Source: Hoeflea_A sp965249925
GTDB taxonomy: Bacteria; Pseudomonadota; Alphaproteobacteria; Rhizobiales; Rhizobiaceae
Assembly (NCBI GenBank): GCA_965249925.1
Contig: OZ252260.1
Span: forward strand, 3,720,001 to 3,784,000
Length of the DNA: 64,000 nt
Direction: 5' to 3'
Below, in pieces: positions 53,807 to 62,715 of this stretch. A program made the translations under genes and the position numbers. The notes under the pieces are model-generated. The model was given only the letters and a program-made list of their open reading frames with translations. It made no database searches and was not told where the DNA came from. Numbering within the stretch: the stretch's first letter is position 1; the number at the start of each line of letters is the position of its first letter.

Positions 53807-55333
53807 GTGAGCAAGCCTTCCAAAAAGAGTTCTTTTTCAAAGACATATATAGGTAGTTTGGTGGATGAATGGTCCGCCATCGACACCAACCGGCGGCTCG
53901 ACGGCTTCGGTGGACCCAAGTTCATGGCCTTCCTGAAACGCAAGAAGGTGGCGCTTGTTATCCGCTATTATGCGGCCGCGCCGCGGCACAAGACGATCAC
54001 GCCGCAGGAGGCGAGACTGATCAGCCAGAACGGCTTTCATCTGCTTCCGGTCTACCAGGACACGCATCGTGAAGCGACGGAGTTCGGCGCGGCCAACGGC
54101 CGGACCAGCGCGCGCAATGCCCGCCAGTTCGCGCACGCCGTCGGCCAGCCGGAAGGCAGTACGATCCTGTTCGCCATCGACGCCGATTTTGGCAAGCGGG
54201 CCATCGACGATCATATCGTGCCGTATTTCGAGGCAATACGGAGCGAGATCGGAGACCGGTTCCGCATCGGCGCCTATGGCAGCGGTCTGGTGCTGCGCAC
54301 CCTGCTGGAGAACGACCTGATCTCGATCCCGTGGTTGGCGATGTCGCATGGACTGCAGGGATCACAGGATTTCTTCCGATCGGGCGACTGGGCGCTGCGG
54401 CAGCTTGCGCCGGAGAAGAAACATGCGGCTTCCGGCATCGGTTACGACCGCAATGTCCTGAACCGTTCGCTGGACGCGCTGGGCGCCTTCCAGGTGACCG
54501 GGGAAGGCGCCGGCATCGCGGCACTGCAAGCCAGCGGCGCTGAAACGGACCGGATCAGCGCTTGTGTCTCCACCGACGGCCTCCAATTTCGCACCGAGCC
54601 GGATGGCGCCGTCATCCGGGCCCTGACCATCGCCGAGCCGGTGGTGGATCTCGGTGCGGCGGGATCGGATGGCTGGCGCGCCGTCGATATCGGCGGGCAG
54701 CGTGGTGTCGTCTTCGGGAAATACCTGCGGGTGCGGCAATCGCCGGAGATCGAGCGACTGATTGACAAGGCCATCGCCGAGTGGCTGGTCTTCGACCGGG
54801 GCCAGGCCAAGGAGGATGTCGATCCGTATAACGATTTCGTCGCAGAGATGTGGCAAAGCCTCGGCCTGCACTATGAGGGGCGAAGCCATTACGACAATGG
54901 CGACGAGGTGCCCTGGTCAGCCGCCTTCATCTCATTCGTCGTCGGCAAATCCGGCGCCTCCTATGCGGCATTCAAATTCGCCCCCCGTCACTCCATCTAT
55001 GCGCACGATGCCATCCAGGCACGAATCCTTGGGCAGACAAACAAGCCGTTCTGGGGATACCGGAGGAGCGAGGTCCGCCCCGGGCTTGGCGATATCATCC
55101 ACTGCAATCGGGGCAGCGGTCGCTTTTCCTTCGACTATGCCGAAACCCACGCACAGTTCGACAGTCACGCCGACATCGTCGTGGAGGTGGCGGACCGCGT
55201 GGTGCGGGTCATCGGCGGGAATGTCACGGATTCGGTATCGATGCAGGAATACGCCCTTGATTCCGATGGCTTCATCGCCGATGGGCAGCGGGTTATCGCA
55301 CTGCTCAAGAACCGGGCAGCCGCGGTGCGGTAA
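53807..55333 (+). CDS. DUF1906 glycoside-hydrolase-like and DUF2272 domain protein
   Basis: The 508-residue protein has an N-terminal DUF1906 (Rv2525c-like glycoside hydrolase fold) domain, with AIDTNRRLDGFGGPKF, IRYYAAA and FAIDADFG. A middle segment (about 255-310) looks like an SH3-type domain. The C-terminal part (about 330-500) fits DUF2272, with VPWSAAFISFVVG and PGLGDIIHCNR. Both end domains are linked to cell-wall hydrolysis. There is no signal peptide. The GTG at 53807 is the start; an Arg/Lys/Ser-rich N-terminal tail precedes the fold. Possible roles are muralytic effector, phage-like endolysin or wall-remodelling enzyme. Confidence 0.75.
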   Translation: MSKPSKKSSFSKTYIGSLVDEWSAIDTNRRLDGFGGPKFMAFLKRKKVALVIRYYAAAPRHKTITPQEARLISQNGFHLLPVYQDTHREATEFGAANGRTSARNARQFAHAVGQPEGSTILFAIDADFGKRAIDDHIVPYFEAIRSEIGDRFRIGAYGSGLVLRTLLENDLISIPWLAMSHGLQGSQDFFRSGDWALRQLAPEKKHAASGIGYDRNVLNRSLDALGAFQVTGEGAGIAALQASGAETDRISACVSTDGLQFRTEPDGAVIRALTIAEPVVDLGAAGSDGWRAVDIGGQRGVVFGKYLRVRQSPEIERLIDKAIAEWLVFDRGQAKEDVDPYNDFVAEMWQSLGLHYEGRSHYDNGDEVPWSAAFISFVVGKSGASYAAFKFAPRHSIYAHDAIQARILGQTNKPFWGYRRSEVRPGLGDIIHCNRGSGRFSFDYAETHAQFDSHADIVVEVADRVVRVIGGNVTDSVSMQEYALDSDGFIADGQRVIALLKNRAAAVR

Positions 55334-55383
55334 TGCGATGGCGGGTCGCGACCCCTGGGACCTTGCGTCCGCCGAATTTTTCC

Positions 55384-55401
55384 CTACCTATCGATAGACA
55401 G
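55384..55401. promoter_or_regulatory. TetR operator, copy 1
   Basis: CTACCTATCGATAGACAG lies 20 bases upstream of the tetR start. It shares 17 of 18 positions with the site at 57859-57876. The core CTATCGATAG is a perfect palindrome. Position suits autorepression. Confidence 0.7.
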
Positions 55402-55420
55402 AGGAAAACCAGAGGATGCC

Positions 55421-55981
55421 ATGCCTGCACGCTCCGCGACCGCGGAAAAGATCATTTCCGCCGCTGAAACAAGAATTCGGGATGCCGGCTATCACGCCGT
55501 CTCGTTTCGAGACCTGGCGGCCGATGTCGGCGTCAAAAGCGCCAGCGTGCACCACCACTTCCCAACCAAGGAGGACCTGGGTACCGCGGTCGCCAGCGAC
55601 TATGCTCGGCGTTTCATGGAAGCGCTGGGCGATCCCCGGGATCCGCGTATCGATGCGAACAGCTTGCTGCGACGGTATGTCGAAGCCTATCGACGAGCGC
55701 TGACAGAAGACGGTCAGATGTGTTTGTGCGGGGTTCTCGCGTCCGAAGCGGAGGGGCTGCCGCCCGGAGTCCGAGCTGCTGCCACGGCGTTTTTCCAAGC
55801 CAATCTAAATTGGCTGCAACAGGTGGTGGCCCGCCGCCATCCGGGTGCTTCGTCGCAGCAGATTGCGGATGAAGCGGCGACGATCCTGTCGTTGACACAG
55901 GGTGCCATGCTGGTGGCCAATGCGCTTGATTCCGACGCGCATTTCGAACGGGCCGTGCGGTGGCTCGAGGTCGCGGCCTGA
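55421..55981 (+). CDS. TetR family transcriptional regulator
   Basis: The 186-residue protein has the TetR helix-turn-helix (about residues 10-55, VSFRDLAADVGVKSASVHHHFPTKEDL) and a helical ligand domain. It probably represses itself and the divergent cupin-amine oxidase operon, because the same 18-bp sequence occurs before both transcripts. The pattern CLCGVLASEAEGLP is common in the TetR group close to AcrR/NemR-type regulators. Confidence 0.92.
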   Translation: MPARSATAEKIISAAETRIRDAGYHAVSFRDLAADVGVKSASVHHHFPTKEDLGTAVASDYARRFMEALGDPRDPRIDANSLLRRYVEAYRRALTEDGQMCLCGVLASEAEGLPPGVRAAATAFFQANLNWLQQVVARRHPGASSQQIADEAATILSLTQGAMLVANALDSDAHFERAVRWLEVAA

Positions 55982-56008
55982 CAGCAATAACCGCGAGTAT
56001 GGATTGGC

Positions 56009-57118
56009 TCAGGCGGCCGGGACAGCTCTATCGGAACGCCGTGAGGTGATCGCCTCCGCGGTGGCGGCAGCCGCTGAAAGGGCGCCCTCCAGCAACCCGC
56101 CATGTAGCGCGTCGAACTCGGTAGCGGCGAAATGCAATCCCTGCTGCCGCAGTGCGGCAAGAGCCGGTTCCGTGCCGTAGGTTGGCGCCACCGCGGGGAC
56201 GGTCAGATCATGTGCTGTTGCAGTCAGCGGTTCCGTCGACCAGTCCTGCACGACAAGGCGCACAGGTGGCGTGTCACTTGCGAACAACCGCTGCAGTTGC
56301 CGGGAGATGTGGTCCCGAAGCCGGCGTTCTCCCGTGCTCTGCCGGAGTGCCGCGCTCAGGCCGATGAACCCGAACAATGCCCCAACGGATCCGTCCATCG
56401 GTGACGCATCATGGACCTGTGCCAGAGGACCGCGGTGGCTGATCGCATCACCGGAGAGGCCCTGTTGCCGCCAAAACGGAGCTTTGTAGAGTGCCACCGC
56501 CTTGGCGTGCCCGGCCATCCAGGTGGGTGTGCCCGTCATCGCTGTCAGCGCGGCGTCGGGCAGGCTCGGTTCAAATCGTATGGTTTCGGCGACGAGTCGG
56601 GGCGGCATGGCAAAGACCACGTGACGGGCAACGATCGCCTCGTTGCTGATCGTTCCTTCCATGGTCACCCGCCAGCCGGCGCCATGCCGGCTCAGGCGTT
56701 TGACCCGGCATCCGGTGCACAGGTTTTCACGCGGCGGCTGCACCAACAGGCCGTCGATCAGACGGGCCATTCCGCCATCGATCCGCAGGGCCCGCGCGTT
56801 GAGCGATAGATCGAGATCGCGCCGAATCTGCCCCTGCTGGTTTTCAAACACAGCCGGACCGGTCGCGTATTGTGGAAAGGCCGTCAGTCCAAGCGTTTCG
56901 ACAAGTTTTGCGATGCGGTCCTGTCCGGGCCAGTACCACGCAGGGCCGAGATCGAACCGGCCTTCAGCTCCACCGTGCCCGAGACGCTCGGTCAGGATGC
57001 GCCCGCCGAAGCGAGACCGCGCCTCGGTCAATTGCCAGGTCAGACCAGCATTATGAAGATGCCTCGCCGTCTCCAGTCCGGCCAATCCGCCGCCTATAAT
57101 GAATGCGTCGATCATCAT
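56009..57118 (-). CDS. FAD-dependent amine oxidase family protein
   Basis: The 369-residue flavoprotein has the N-terminal FAD motif FIIGGGLAGLETARHL, the RSRFGGRI strand and a C-terminal FAD-closing block (ATEFDALHGGLLEGAL). It belongs to the flavin amine oxidase/protoporphyrinogen-oxidase-like group. I chose the ATG at 57118 with AAGGAA upstream. It follows the cupin gene after 33 bases, likely in one operon. The substrate is unknown; the cupin may bind a metal or quench a reactive product. Confidence 0.85.
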   Translation of the reverse strand: MMIDAFIIGGGLAGLETARHLHNAGLTWQLTEARSRFGGRILTERLGHGGAEGRFDLGPAWYWPGQDRIAKLVETLGLTAFPQYATGPAVFENQQGQIRRDLDLSLNARALRIDGGMARLIDGLLVQPPRENLCTGCRVKRLSRHGAGWRVTMEGTISNEAIVARHVVFAMPPRLVAETIRFEPSLPDAALTAMTGTPTWMAGHAKAVALYKAPFWRQQGLSGDAISHRGPLAQVHDASPMDGSVGALFGFIGLSAALRQSTGERRLRDHISRQLQRLFASDTPPVRLVVQDWSTEPLTATAHDLTVPAVAPTYGTEPALAALRQQGLHFAATEFDALHGGLLEGALSAAAATAEAITSRRSDRAVPAA

Positions 57119-57151
57119 GGCCGGTTCCTTCGATTCGGAGCGGGCCGGCAT

Positions 57152-57817
57152 TCAGGTCTGATGCAAAAGATGGCCGGTCTTGATCCAGATCTTGGCACCA
57201 CCGGCCCCGGCTTTCGCTCTGAAGGTGGAACCGACCGGCAACCGCAACCAGTCATGTGATCTCAAGGTGTCGCCGGATTCGCTGATCTCGCCGTCAAGAA
57301 CCAGAACCTCCAGACCGCCGGGCGTGTCGAACGCACGTTCGGTGCCGGGTTCCCAGTGTTCGAGGCGGACCTCCTCCCGGTGGTCTTGAAACAACGGCGT
57401 TACGGCTATGCCCGGCTGGTCCTGGACCTCCATCGGCACTGTCTTGTTGGTGTCGATATGAACATGGGTCCGGTCTGCCGGATCGAACTGATGCAGTTTT
57501 ACGAAGATGATCGCGCCATCGTCAGCACGCGGCGTATGCTGGGAGGTGGGCGGATTGCGCACATAACTTCCCTTGGGAAAGTCGCCGTGTTCGTCGGAGA
57601 ATACGCCGTCAAGCACCAGATACTCCTCGCCGCCGTCATGGCGATGCGCAGAGAATGCACTGCCCGGTGCGTAGCGGACGATCGTTGTCGCCCGCGCAAC
57701 CTCGTCGCCAATGCGATCGAGCATCTTACGCTCCACGCCGGGCATCGGCGATGCCCGCCAGGCATTGTCTGCATTGCGCACCACGACGCGCTGCGTGAAG
57801 TCGGCATTCAGTTCCAT
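57152..57817 (-). CDS. double cupin protein (ChrR-like)
   Basis: The 221-residue protein has two cupin halves. The first carries the metal motif HRHDGGEEYLVLDGVFSDEHGD with PKGSYVRNPP after it; the second carries LEVLVLDGEI. It resembles the cupin domain of anti-sigma factor ChrR but lacks the zinc-binding anti-sigma part. The ATG at 57817 follows GGAGGAGA. Operator at 57859 lies 42 bases upstream. The function, perhaps metal-dependent oxygenation or sensing, is unclear. Confidence 0.85.
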   Translation of the reverse strand: MELNADFTQRVVVRNADNAWRASPMPGVERKMLDRIGDEVARATTIVRYAPGSAFSAHRHDGGEEYLVLDGVFSDEHGDFPKGSYVRNPPTSQHTPRADDGAIIFVKLHQFDPADRTHVHIDTNKTVPMEVQDQPGIAVTPLFQDHREEVRLEHWEPGTERAFDTPGGLEVLVLDGEISESGDTLRSHDWLRLPVGSTFRAKAGAGGAKIWIKTGHLLHQT

Positions 57818-57858
57818 CCTGATCTCCTCCGCGTTTCACGGGTACAGCCTTAACTTAT

Positions 57859-57876
57859 CTACCTATCGATAGATAG
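57859..57876. promoter_or_regulatory. TetR operator, copy 2
   Basis: CTACCTATCGATAGATAG, 42 bases upstream of the cupin-amine oxidase operon. It matches the tetR operator except for one base and is nearer to a full palindrome. Apart from it, the 57877-58126 gap shows no gene. Confidence 0.7.
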
Positions 57877-58126
57877 CTATGTAGAAACGGTGGTTTCTTC
57901 TGTCAAGCTTTTCAACTGTCGCCGGTTTGTGAATGGCCATTCTGAGTGGTGATCGTACGGCTCGGACTCGGTGGCGGTGGGTGATCGTCGACGGCGGGCA
58001 TTGCATGACGGCGGCCCGGAAGGTGTCAAAGAAGTTCTTTCCAACCTGTTCGGGCCAAAGGTGCGCAGCATCTGTATTCTGCTCTGTCGCACGCCGCTAA
58101 GTAACACCCGCCCCTTGCGCAACCCG

Positions 58127-59068
58127 TTATGTCTCGGATGTACCGGGGACCAAAACGCGTAGCGCGTGGTGATGGATCTTGATCGCCAACTTTCTTTGCA
58201 GCGAGACAATCTCGCCATCCAGAAGAGCTTTGATTGCCGATCTACCTCTGGGAAACTCCAGCGCCACCTCCGTGCAAATGTCTTCGATCAGATCCGGGTT
58301 GCCGCTCCACTGACCGGACAGTAGATCGGCAGTCAACCTGATTGCCGGGATAGGCTCGAGGGCTCTGGCGCGGTAGAAGCCGAGAACGCCCTGGTCCGGC
58401 ATGTCGGCATAGGGCATGTGACCCTTGCCATAGGGATTGTTCGACACGGTCAGGATGCTGAGCCGTTGCCTCCGGCGGAGCCCGTTTGCTTGCCAGGTAA
58501 CGGTGAAGGATGGCGGACGGTACAGGAATGGCAATGTTGCCCGCACACTGGCGAGTATCTTGCTGAAGCGTGAGTGGTAGTGGCCTCTGTTGCGCTCCGC
58601 AACCACAGCCTCCTGCAGTCCCGCCGAAAACTGATGCATGAAGGATATGCCGTTGGCGCTGGCGATATCGCAGGGCGCGATCCGGCCACGGGCCAGCGAT
58701 TCGATGGCTTCGTCCAGGTTTTCGGCGATACCGAGCGATCGGGCAATGAGATTCATGGTACCGGCCGGCAGAACGCCGAGGATTTTGTGCCGCTCCCAGC
58801 AACATCGGGCGGCAAGCGATACCGAACCATCCCCGCCAACCGCCATCAGGATATCGGCAGAGGCTGCGGCTTGTTGCACCGCCTGGTCAAACGACGCTCC
58901 GTCGACCGCCATGCAATCCAACGTGTAACCCTGTGCCGTGAACGCATCGGCCAGGCGCTTTTCCAGGCTGTACAGGTCGACCGTCCTCAGTGTTCCGCTG
59001 TCAACATTCAGGACAGCGGCGATGCGAGCCGGTCGTTCATCTGACGCATTTGGCGTCGCAGCTGACAT
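58127..59068 (-). CDS. diacylglycerol kinase family / lipid kinase (YegS-like)
   Basis: The 313-residue protein has the catalytic GGDGSVS motif (near residue 75) and the LPAGTMNLIA block about 20 residues on, both typical of the DAGK catalytic domain. It probably phosphorylates a lipid such as diacylglycerol or ceramide in the cytoplasm. I used the ATG at 59068; a TTG at 59089 would add seven residues. It is monocistronic and divergent from the metallo-hydrolase. Confidence 0.88.
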   Translation of the reverse strand: MSAATPNASDERPARIAAVLNVDSGTLRTVDLYSLEKRLADAFTAQGYTLDCMAVDGASFDQAVQQAAASADILMAVGGDGSVSLAARCCWERHKILGVLPAGTMNLIARSLGIAENLDEAIESLARGRIAPCDIASANGISFMHQFSAGLQEAVVAERNRGHYHSRFSKILASVRATLPFLYRPPSFTVTWQANGLRRRQRLSILTVSNNPYGKGHMPYADMPDQGVLGFYRARALEPIPAIRLTADLLSGQWSGNPDLIEDICTEVALEFPRGRSAIKALLDGEIVSLQRKLAIKIHHHALRVLVPGTSET

Positions 59069-59263
59069 CGCGTCACCCCGGTGCCGCAAAATCGTTGCTT
59101 GTTGCGCAAGTGTATTTGTTCAGGAAGCAGGATATGGTGGGGCAGGGCACAAACCAACCCAACGCATTGTTGATGCGGTTGGCGGCCGACAAAACGAAAT
59201 GGCGGTTTCGTTTTGCCGATGAATACGGCACAGTGGCAGCGGAGCAAGAGCGGAGCGTCATGG

Positions 59264-60091
59264 ATGCTATTGCGGTTTTGGGGGGTACGCGGCTCTGTTC
59301 CTGTTCCAGGGACGAGCACGGCGAAGGTCGGTGGCAATACCACCTGTGTCAGCATCGAAAGGGGCGGTTACATCGTCGTTTTCGACGCCGGCACCGGAAT
59401 CCGGAGGCTTGGTCATTATCTGGAGCAGGAACCGGGCAGCACGCACGGCGGATGCATTTTCCTCTCCCACTATCACTGGGATCACATTCAGGGTCTTCCG
59501 TTTTTCCAGCCCGCCTTCCGCTCCGACAACCGGTTCCACCTGTTCGGTGAGCAAAAGAAGGGAATCGATCTGTACCACATCCTGAAGGAGCAGATGCAGA
59601 CGCCCTATTTCCCGGTGTCCATGGAAGCCCAGGAAGGACTTGTGACTTTCAACGCAATTGAAGCGGACGAACGCTACGTGGTCCAGCAGGACATCGTCAT
59701 CAAAACGATGCGCCTCAATCATCCGAGCGGTGCGCTAGGCTTCCGCATCACTACGGATGACGGATGCATCTGCATCGTGACCGATCACGAGCATTCGTTC
59801 GACGGCATTGACAACACGGTCGTCGACTTCGCACGCGGCGCCGACATTCTCATCCACGAGGCACAATACGACTACGAGGAAAAACAGACGATCCGCCGAG
59901 GCTGGGGACACAGCTCGTGGCAAGAGGCAGCACAGGTGGCGCGGGAGGCGAATGTCGGAAGGCTGTTTCTCAGCCATCACGATCCCGATCGTACCGACGA
60001 TGATCTTGACAATGTCATCGGAAAAGCGCGGCAGATATTTCCGCGCACCGAAGTCGCGACCGAGACCACCATCGCGTCGGTCCCGGAATAG
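59264..60091 (+). CDS. metallo-beta-lactamase-fold hydrolase
   Basis: The 275-residue protein has the zinc site SHYHWDHIQG (HxHxDH) near residue 70, a Asp in VTDHEHSFDG and a His in LSHHDPDRTDD. It begins with MLLRFWGVRGSVPVPG, which marks the phosphodiesterase-like group (for example the cyclic-nucleotide- or polyphosphate-associated MBL proteins). A longer upstream reading exists, but the ATG at 59264 fits the fold and follows GGAG. Confidence 0.9.
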   Translation: MLLRFWGVRGSVPVPGTSTAKVGGNTTCVSIERGGYIVVFDAGTGIRRLGHYLEQEPGSTHGGCIFLSHYHWDHIQGLPFFQPAFRSDNRFHLFGEQKKGIDLYHILKEQMQTPYFPVSMEAQEGLVTFNAIEADERYVVQQDIVIKTMRLNHPSGALGFRITTDDGCICIVTDHEHSFDGIDNTVVDFARGADILIHEAQYDYEEKQTIRRGWGHSSWQEAAQVAREANVGRLFLSHHDPDRTDDDLDNVIGKARQIFPRTEVATETTIASVPE

Positions 60092-60101
60092 CGTTGCAGC
60101 C

Positions 60102-60129
60102 GCGATGCAGCCTCGCGAGCCTGCATCGC
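60102..60129. terminator. hairpin between converging genes
   Basis: GCGATGCAG pairs with CTGCATCGC over nine base pairs with a 10-base loop. It lies between the converging metallo-hydrolase and cytochrome genes, so it may end transcription from both. No T-run follows. Confidence 0.5.
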
Positions 60130-60138
60130 CGCTCTTTA

Positions 60139-60582
60139 TCAGCTTTCCGGCTTTTCCTGGCTGAAGGTTTTCATATAGGCGTTCAGCGCTTCGATATCTT
60201 CCGGTTTCTTTAATCCGGCAAAGACCATCTTGCCACGGCACTTCCGATAATCCTTGCAATCGAGCTCGTATTCCGGAGCGATTGCCACCAGCCATTTTTT
60301 GGGATTGCCGACGTAACCGGCGATTGTTTCCTCATCCCAGACGAGGCCCGCTTCGCCCAGAGCGACCATGATCGTGGAGTATTTGAATCCGTCTATGGTT
60401 CCCGCCGTGCGGCCGTACAGGTCATTCAGTTGCGGACCCACCCGGTTCTTGGCATCGGGGCCGACTGCGTGACAGGCTTTGCATTTGTTGAAGACCTTTT
60501 GGCCTGCGTCGACGAGATCCTGTGCCGCGCCCGCAGAAGTCCACCCGACCACCGCAATCAATGCCATAAACAATCGTTTCAT
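60139..60582 (-). CDS. class I c-type cytochrome
   Basis: The 147-residue protein has a signal peptide (about residues 1-20) and one haem site CKACH (residues 34-38). The axial methionine is probably in KMVFAGLKK near residue 120. Layout resembles cytochrome c2/c550 family proteins in rhizobia. It carries electrons in the periplasm; the partner is unknown. ATG at 60582. Confidence 0.92.
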   Translation of the reverse strand: MKRLFMALIAVVGWTSAGAAQDLVDAGQKVFNKCKACHAVGPDAKNRVGPQLNDLYGRTAGTIDGFKYSTIMVALGEAGLVWDEETIAGYVGNPKKWLVAIAPEYELDCKDYRKCRGKMVFAGLKKPEDIEALNAYMKTFSQEKPES

Positions 60583-60711
60583 CAGGTCACTCCCTTTCCA
60601 CCTTCGCGCAAACTCAGACCCTAGACTGCCCTCCGTCTATGTCAATTAAACTAAACGCGTACCCATTGTCGCAGGCGAAACGCGTGGATGCCGGTCGCCG
60701 CAATGCCGGGC

Positions 60712-61572
60712 CTATCCGATCCAATTATGATCCTTTGCCGCCTTGACGATCGCCTGGATAGTTGTGGCAAAGCCGTATCGTTCCCGTACCTTGTCGAGAT
60801 GATACCGGACCTCGCCCGGGCGCATTGCGCATTCGCTGGCGATCTGCGCGTGGGTCCGGCCCAGCGCAGCCAGGCGTAGCACCGTACACTCGCGGGTCGT
60901 CAGTGAGACCGGCTCACCCGGAAACCTCGCTTCGGCCCGGCACCCGGTGCGCGCCAGTACTTGGAAAGCGAGGCAATCGAAGATCTTGGTCAGGGCAATA
61001 CCGGCAACAATATCCGAGGCGCCGACTCCAGACCAAACCGGGAGGTGCACCAAGTATTTTTGCTCTGGCAACCTGGCCAGACCATGCGGCCCGGTCGGCA
61101 CCACCAGGACGTCGTGGTGGCGCTGTACGCCAAGTTCGGTAACGGATTGGCAGAATGTCTCATGGATTTGCCGCGTCTCGGTGGGCGGGTCGATACAGGT
61201 GAGCACCGGCCGGTCCAACGACGTTTTCCAGCGATCGTCCAGGGAGCGAACCGCCGGGTCGAATTGCTCGAACACCGTTTCGAGCAAGTAGGAGCAGTCT
61301 GCAACGTATTTGCCGAACCGTTCGGGCAGGTCTGACAGTCCGCCGGGGAAAAACCGCGTTGAAATATCGGCACCCCAATATCCGAAACCGGCAAACCCAA
61401 AATGCGACAGCGCGTGTCGATAGGACAGTCTCAACTCGTCGATGGTCGAACACCGCAAGAGGCCGGTGGCAAAACGAGAAATCTCCGGCCATTTCCCCTC
61501 GCGGACGACGTCCTCAAGCACATGTTCGACGCTTGTCCGTGAAGCGTCGAGCATTGGTTTGGAGGTGTTCAT
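60712..61572 (-). CDS. LuxR family regulator with autoinducer-binding domain
   Basis: The 286-residue protein has an N-terminal autoinducer-binding-like domain (about residues 30-200) and a C-terminal GerE-type helix-turn-helix (LTTRECTVLRLAALGRTHAQIASECAM, then VRYHLDKV). It may respond to an acyl-homoserine lactone or act as a solo; no luxI-type gene is present here. It follows the truncated LuxR gene by 13 bases, so the pair is probably cotranscribed. Confidence 0.9.
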   Translation of the reverse strand: MNTSKPMLDASRTSVEHVLEDVVREGKWPEISRFATGLLRCSTIDELRLSYRHALSHFGFAGFGYWGADISTRFFPGGLSDLPERFGKYVADCSYLLETVFEQFDPAVRSLDDRWKTSLDRPVLTCIDPPTETRQIHETFCQSVTELGVQRHHDVLVVPTGPHGLARLPEQKYLVHLPVWSGVGASDIVAGIALTKIFDCLAFQVLARTGCRAEARFPGEPVSLTTRECTVLRLAALGRTHAQIASECAMRPGEVRYHLDKVRERYGFATTIQAIVKAAKDHNWIG

Positions 61573-61585
61573 CCGGCAGCCGGTG

Positions 61586-61996
61586 TCATCCTGTCAGGGG
61601 ATTGAGATCGAAGTCGTGGGCAGCCCTGACAATCAACTGTATCACCGTTTCGAACCGGTTACGGCGCCTTGCTCGGTTCAGATGGTAGCGAACCGTGCCA
61701 TAGGGAATCGAGAGAATTGCGGCGATGTCCCTATAGGTTTTTCCCGCTGCGACCCACCGGATCACCTCCAACTCGCAGTCCCGGAGGTCGAGCCTTTCGT
61801 TCCCGTGGATGCCACGCTGAACTGCCGATGTTCGTGACTTTTGATTTTCACGCAGACAGGCAAGTGCAATGTCGGCGGTCGGGTCATACCGGTCGAGCAG
61901 CAGTTGCCTCAGGAGTTGCGCTTCCTCTGCCCTATGCGGTTTTTCCACCGGCGTCTCCCCCGAGCTGCAGGTATCCTGAAGCACACTCCGCCACAT
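61586..61996 (-). CDS. short LuxR-type protein lacking the ligand domain
   Basis: The 136-residue protein keeps the GerE helix-turn-helix (LRDCELEVIRWVAAGKTYRDIAAILSIPYGTVRYHL, about residues 70-105) but has only about 65 unassigned residues before it. Its C-terminal part is alike to the neighbouring LuxR protein (VRYHL, then TVIQLIVRAAHD). It could compete for DNA or form heterodimers, or be a remnant of a duplication. The ATG at 61996 is used. Confidence 0.8.
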   Translation of the reverse strand: MWRSVLQDTCSSGETPVEKPHRAEEAQLLRQLLLDRYDPTADIALACLRENQKSRTSAVQRGIHGNERLDLRDCELEVIRWVAAGKTYRDIAAILSIPYGTVRYHLNRARRRNRFETVIQLIVRAAHDFDLNPLTG

Positions 61997-62147
61997 GCGA
62001 CTACGTCATCACTAGCAGGCACAAGACGGGTGTATCAATAGAAACGTATAATCAATCCAAGGGAATGTGATATAAATCTATAAACTACGATTTACTTTAG
62101 CAGGTCGCACCGAACCGGTCGCTTGGCCCATGAATCCAAACCATCGG

Positions 62148-62184
62148 GCCCTCTCCGGAAGCGCTTTCGACTTCCGGAGAGGGC
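62148..62184. terminator. perfect 14-bp hairpin
   Basis: GCCCTCTCCGGAAG pairs with CTTCCGGAGAGGGC over 14 base pairs, with a 9-base loop. It sits just beyond the 3' end of the lipoprotein gene on the minus strand and probably ends its transcript. No T-run on either side. Confidence 0.6.
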
Positions 62185-62213
62185 TCGCACGGATATGATA
62201 GCGTTGCCGGCGA

Positions 62214-62465
62214 CTATCTCAGCCAGTGGCAACGGGTGGTATAAACCTCTCCGCGTGAGTTCCTGTATTGGCAGTTGCCATCGCCGGTTTCGAGCAGGAA
62301 GGTGCCGAATCCACCGATCAGTGCGCCGGCGATTGCGCCACCGGCGCTGTTGGTGGCGAGGCCTCCGACCACGGCACCGACACCGGCACCAGAGGCTGTT
62401 TTTTCAGACGTCGTACATGCTGTCAGAACGCCCGCCGCCAGAATAGCAATAACCAAAGCCTTCAT
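62214..62465 (-). CDS. glycine-zipper lipoprotein
   Basis: The 83-residue protein has a signal with the lipobox LTAC (Cys17) and a glycine-rich segment (GAGVGAVVGGLATNSAGGAIAGALIGG) that forms a membrane-spanning glycine zipper. It is probably anchored in the outer membrane and resembles small envelope lipoproteins. ATG at 62465 with AGGAG upstream. A longer frame adds nothing conserved. Confidence 0.85.
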   Translation of the reverse strand: MKALVIAILAAGVLTACTTSEKTASGAGVGAVVGGLATNSAGGAIAGALIGGFGTFLLETGDGNCQYRNSRGEVYTTRCHWLR

Positions 62466-62715
62466 CGAATTGCTCCTAGTTCCATCGTGTTCCCGCCGCA
62501 AACCGCTGAATCCGGATAGCATGCCACCGGCGTTTCCGACTGTCCGGGCGTGGCATGCACAGTATTGAAACTCACGCCGTTCAGGTCAAGACGCGAAGCG
62601 CAGCCACATGATGGTGCCCGCCCATCGGCGTCGGACTGAATGGCGGCGTGTCGGGCTGGCGACCTTGACCCCATAAGCCATGTTCCAAACGTAGAGTGGA
62701 AAGAGTGGTCGTTGG

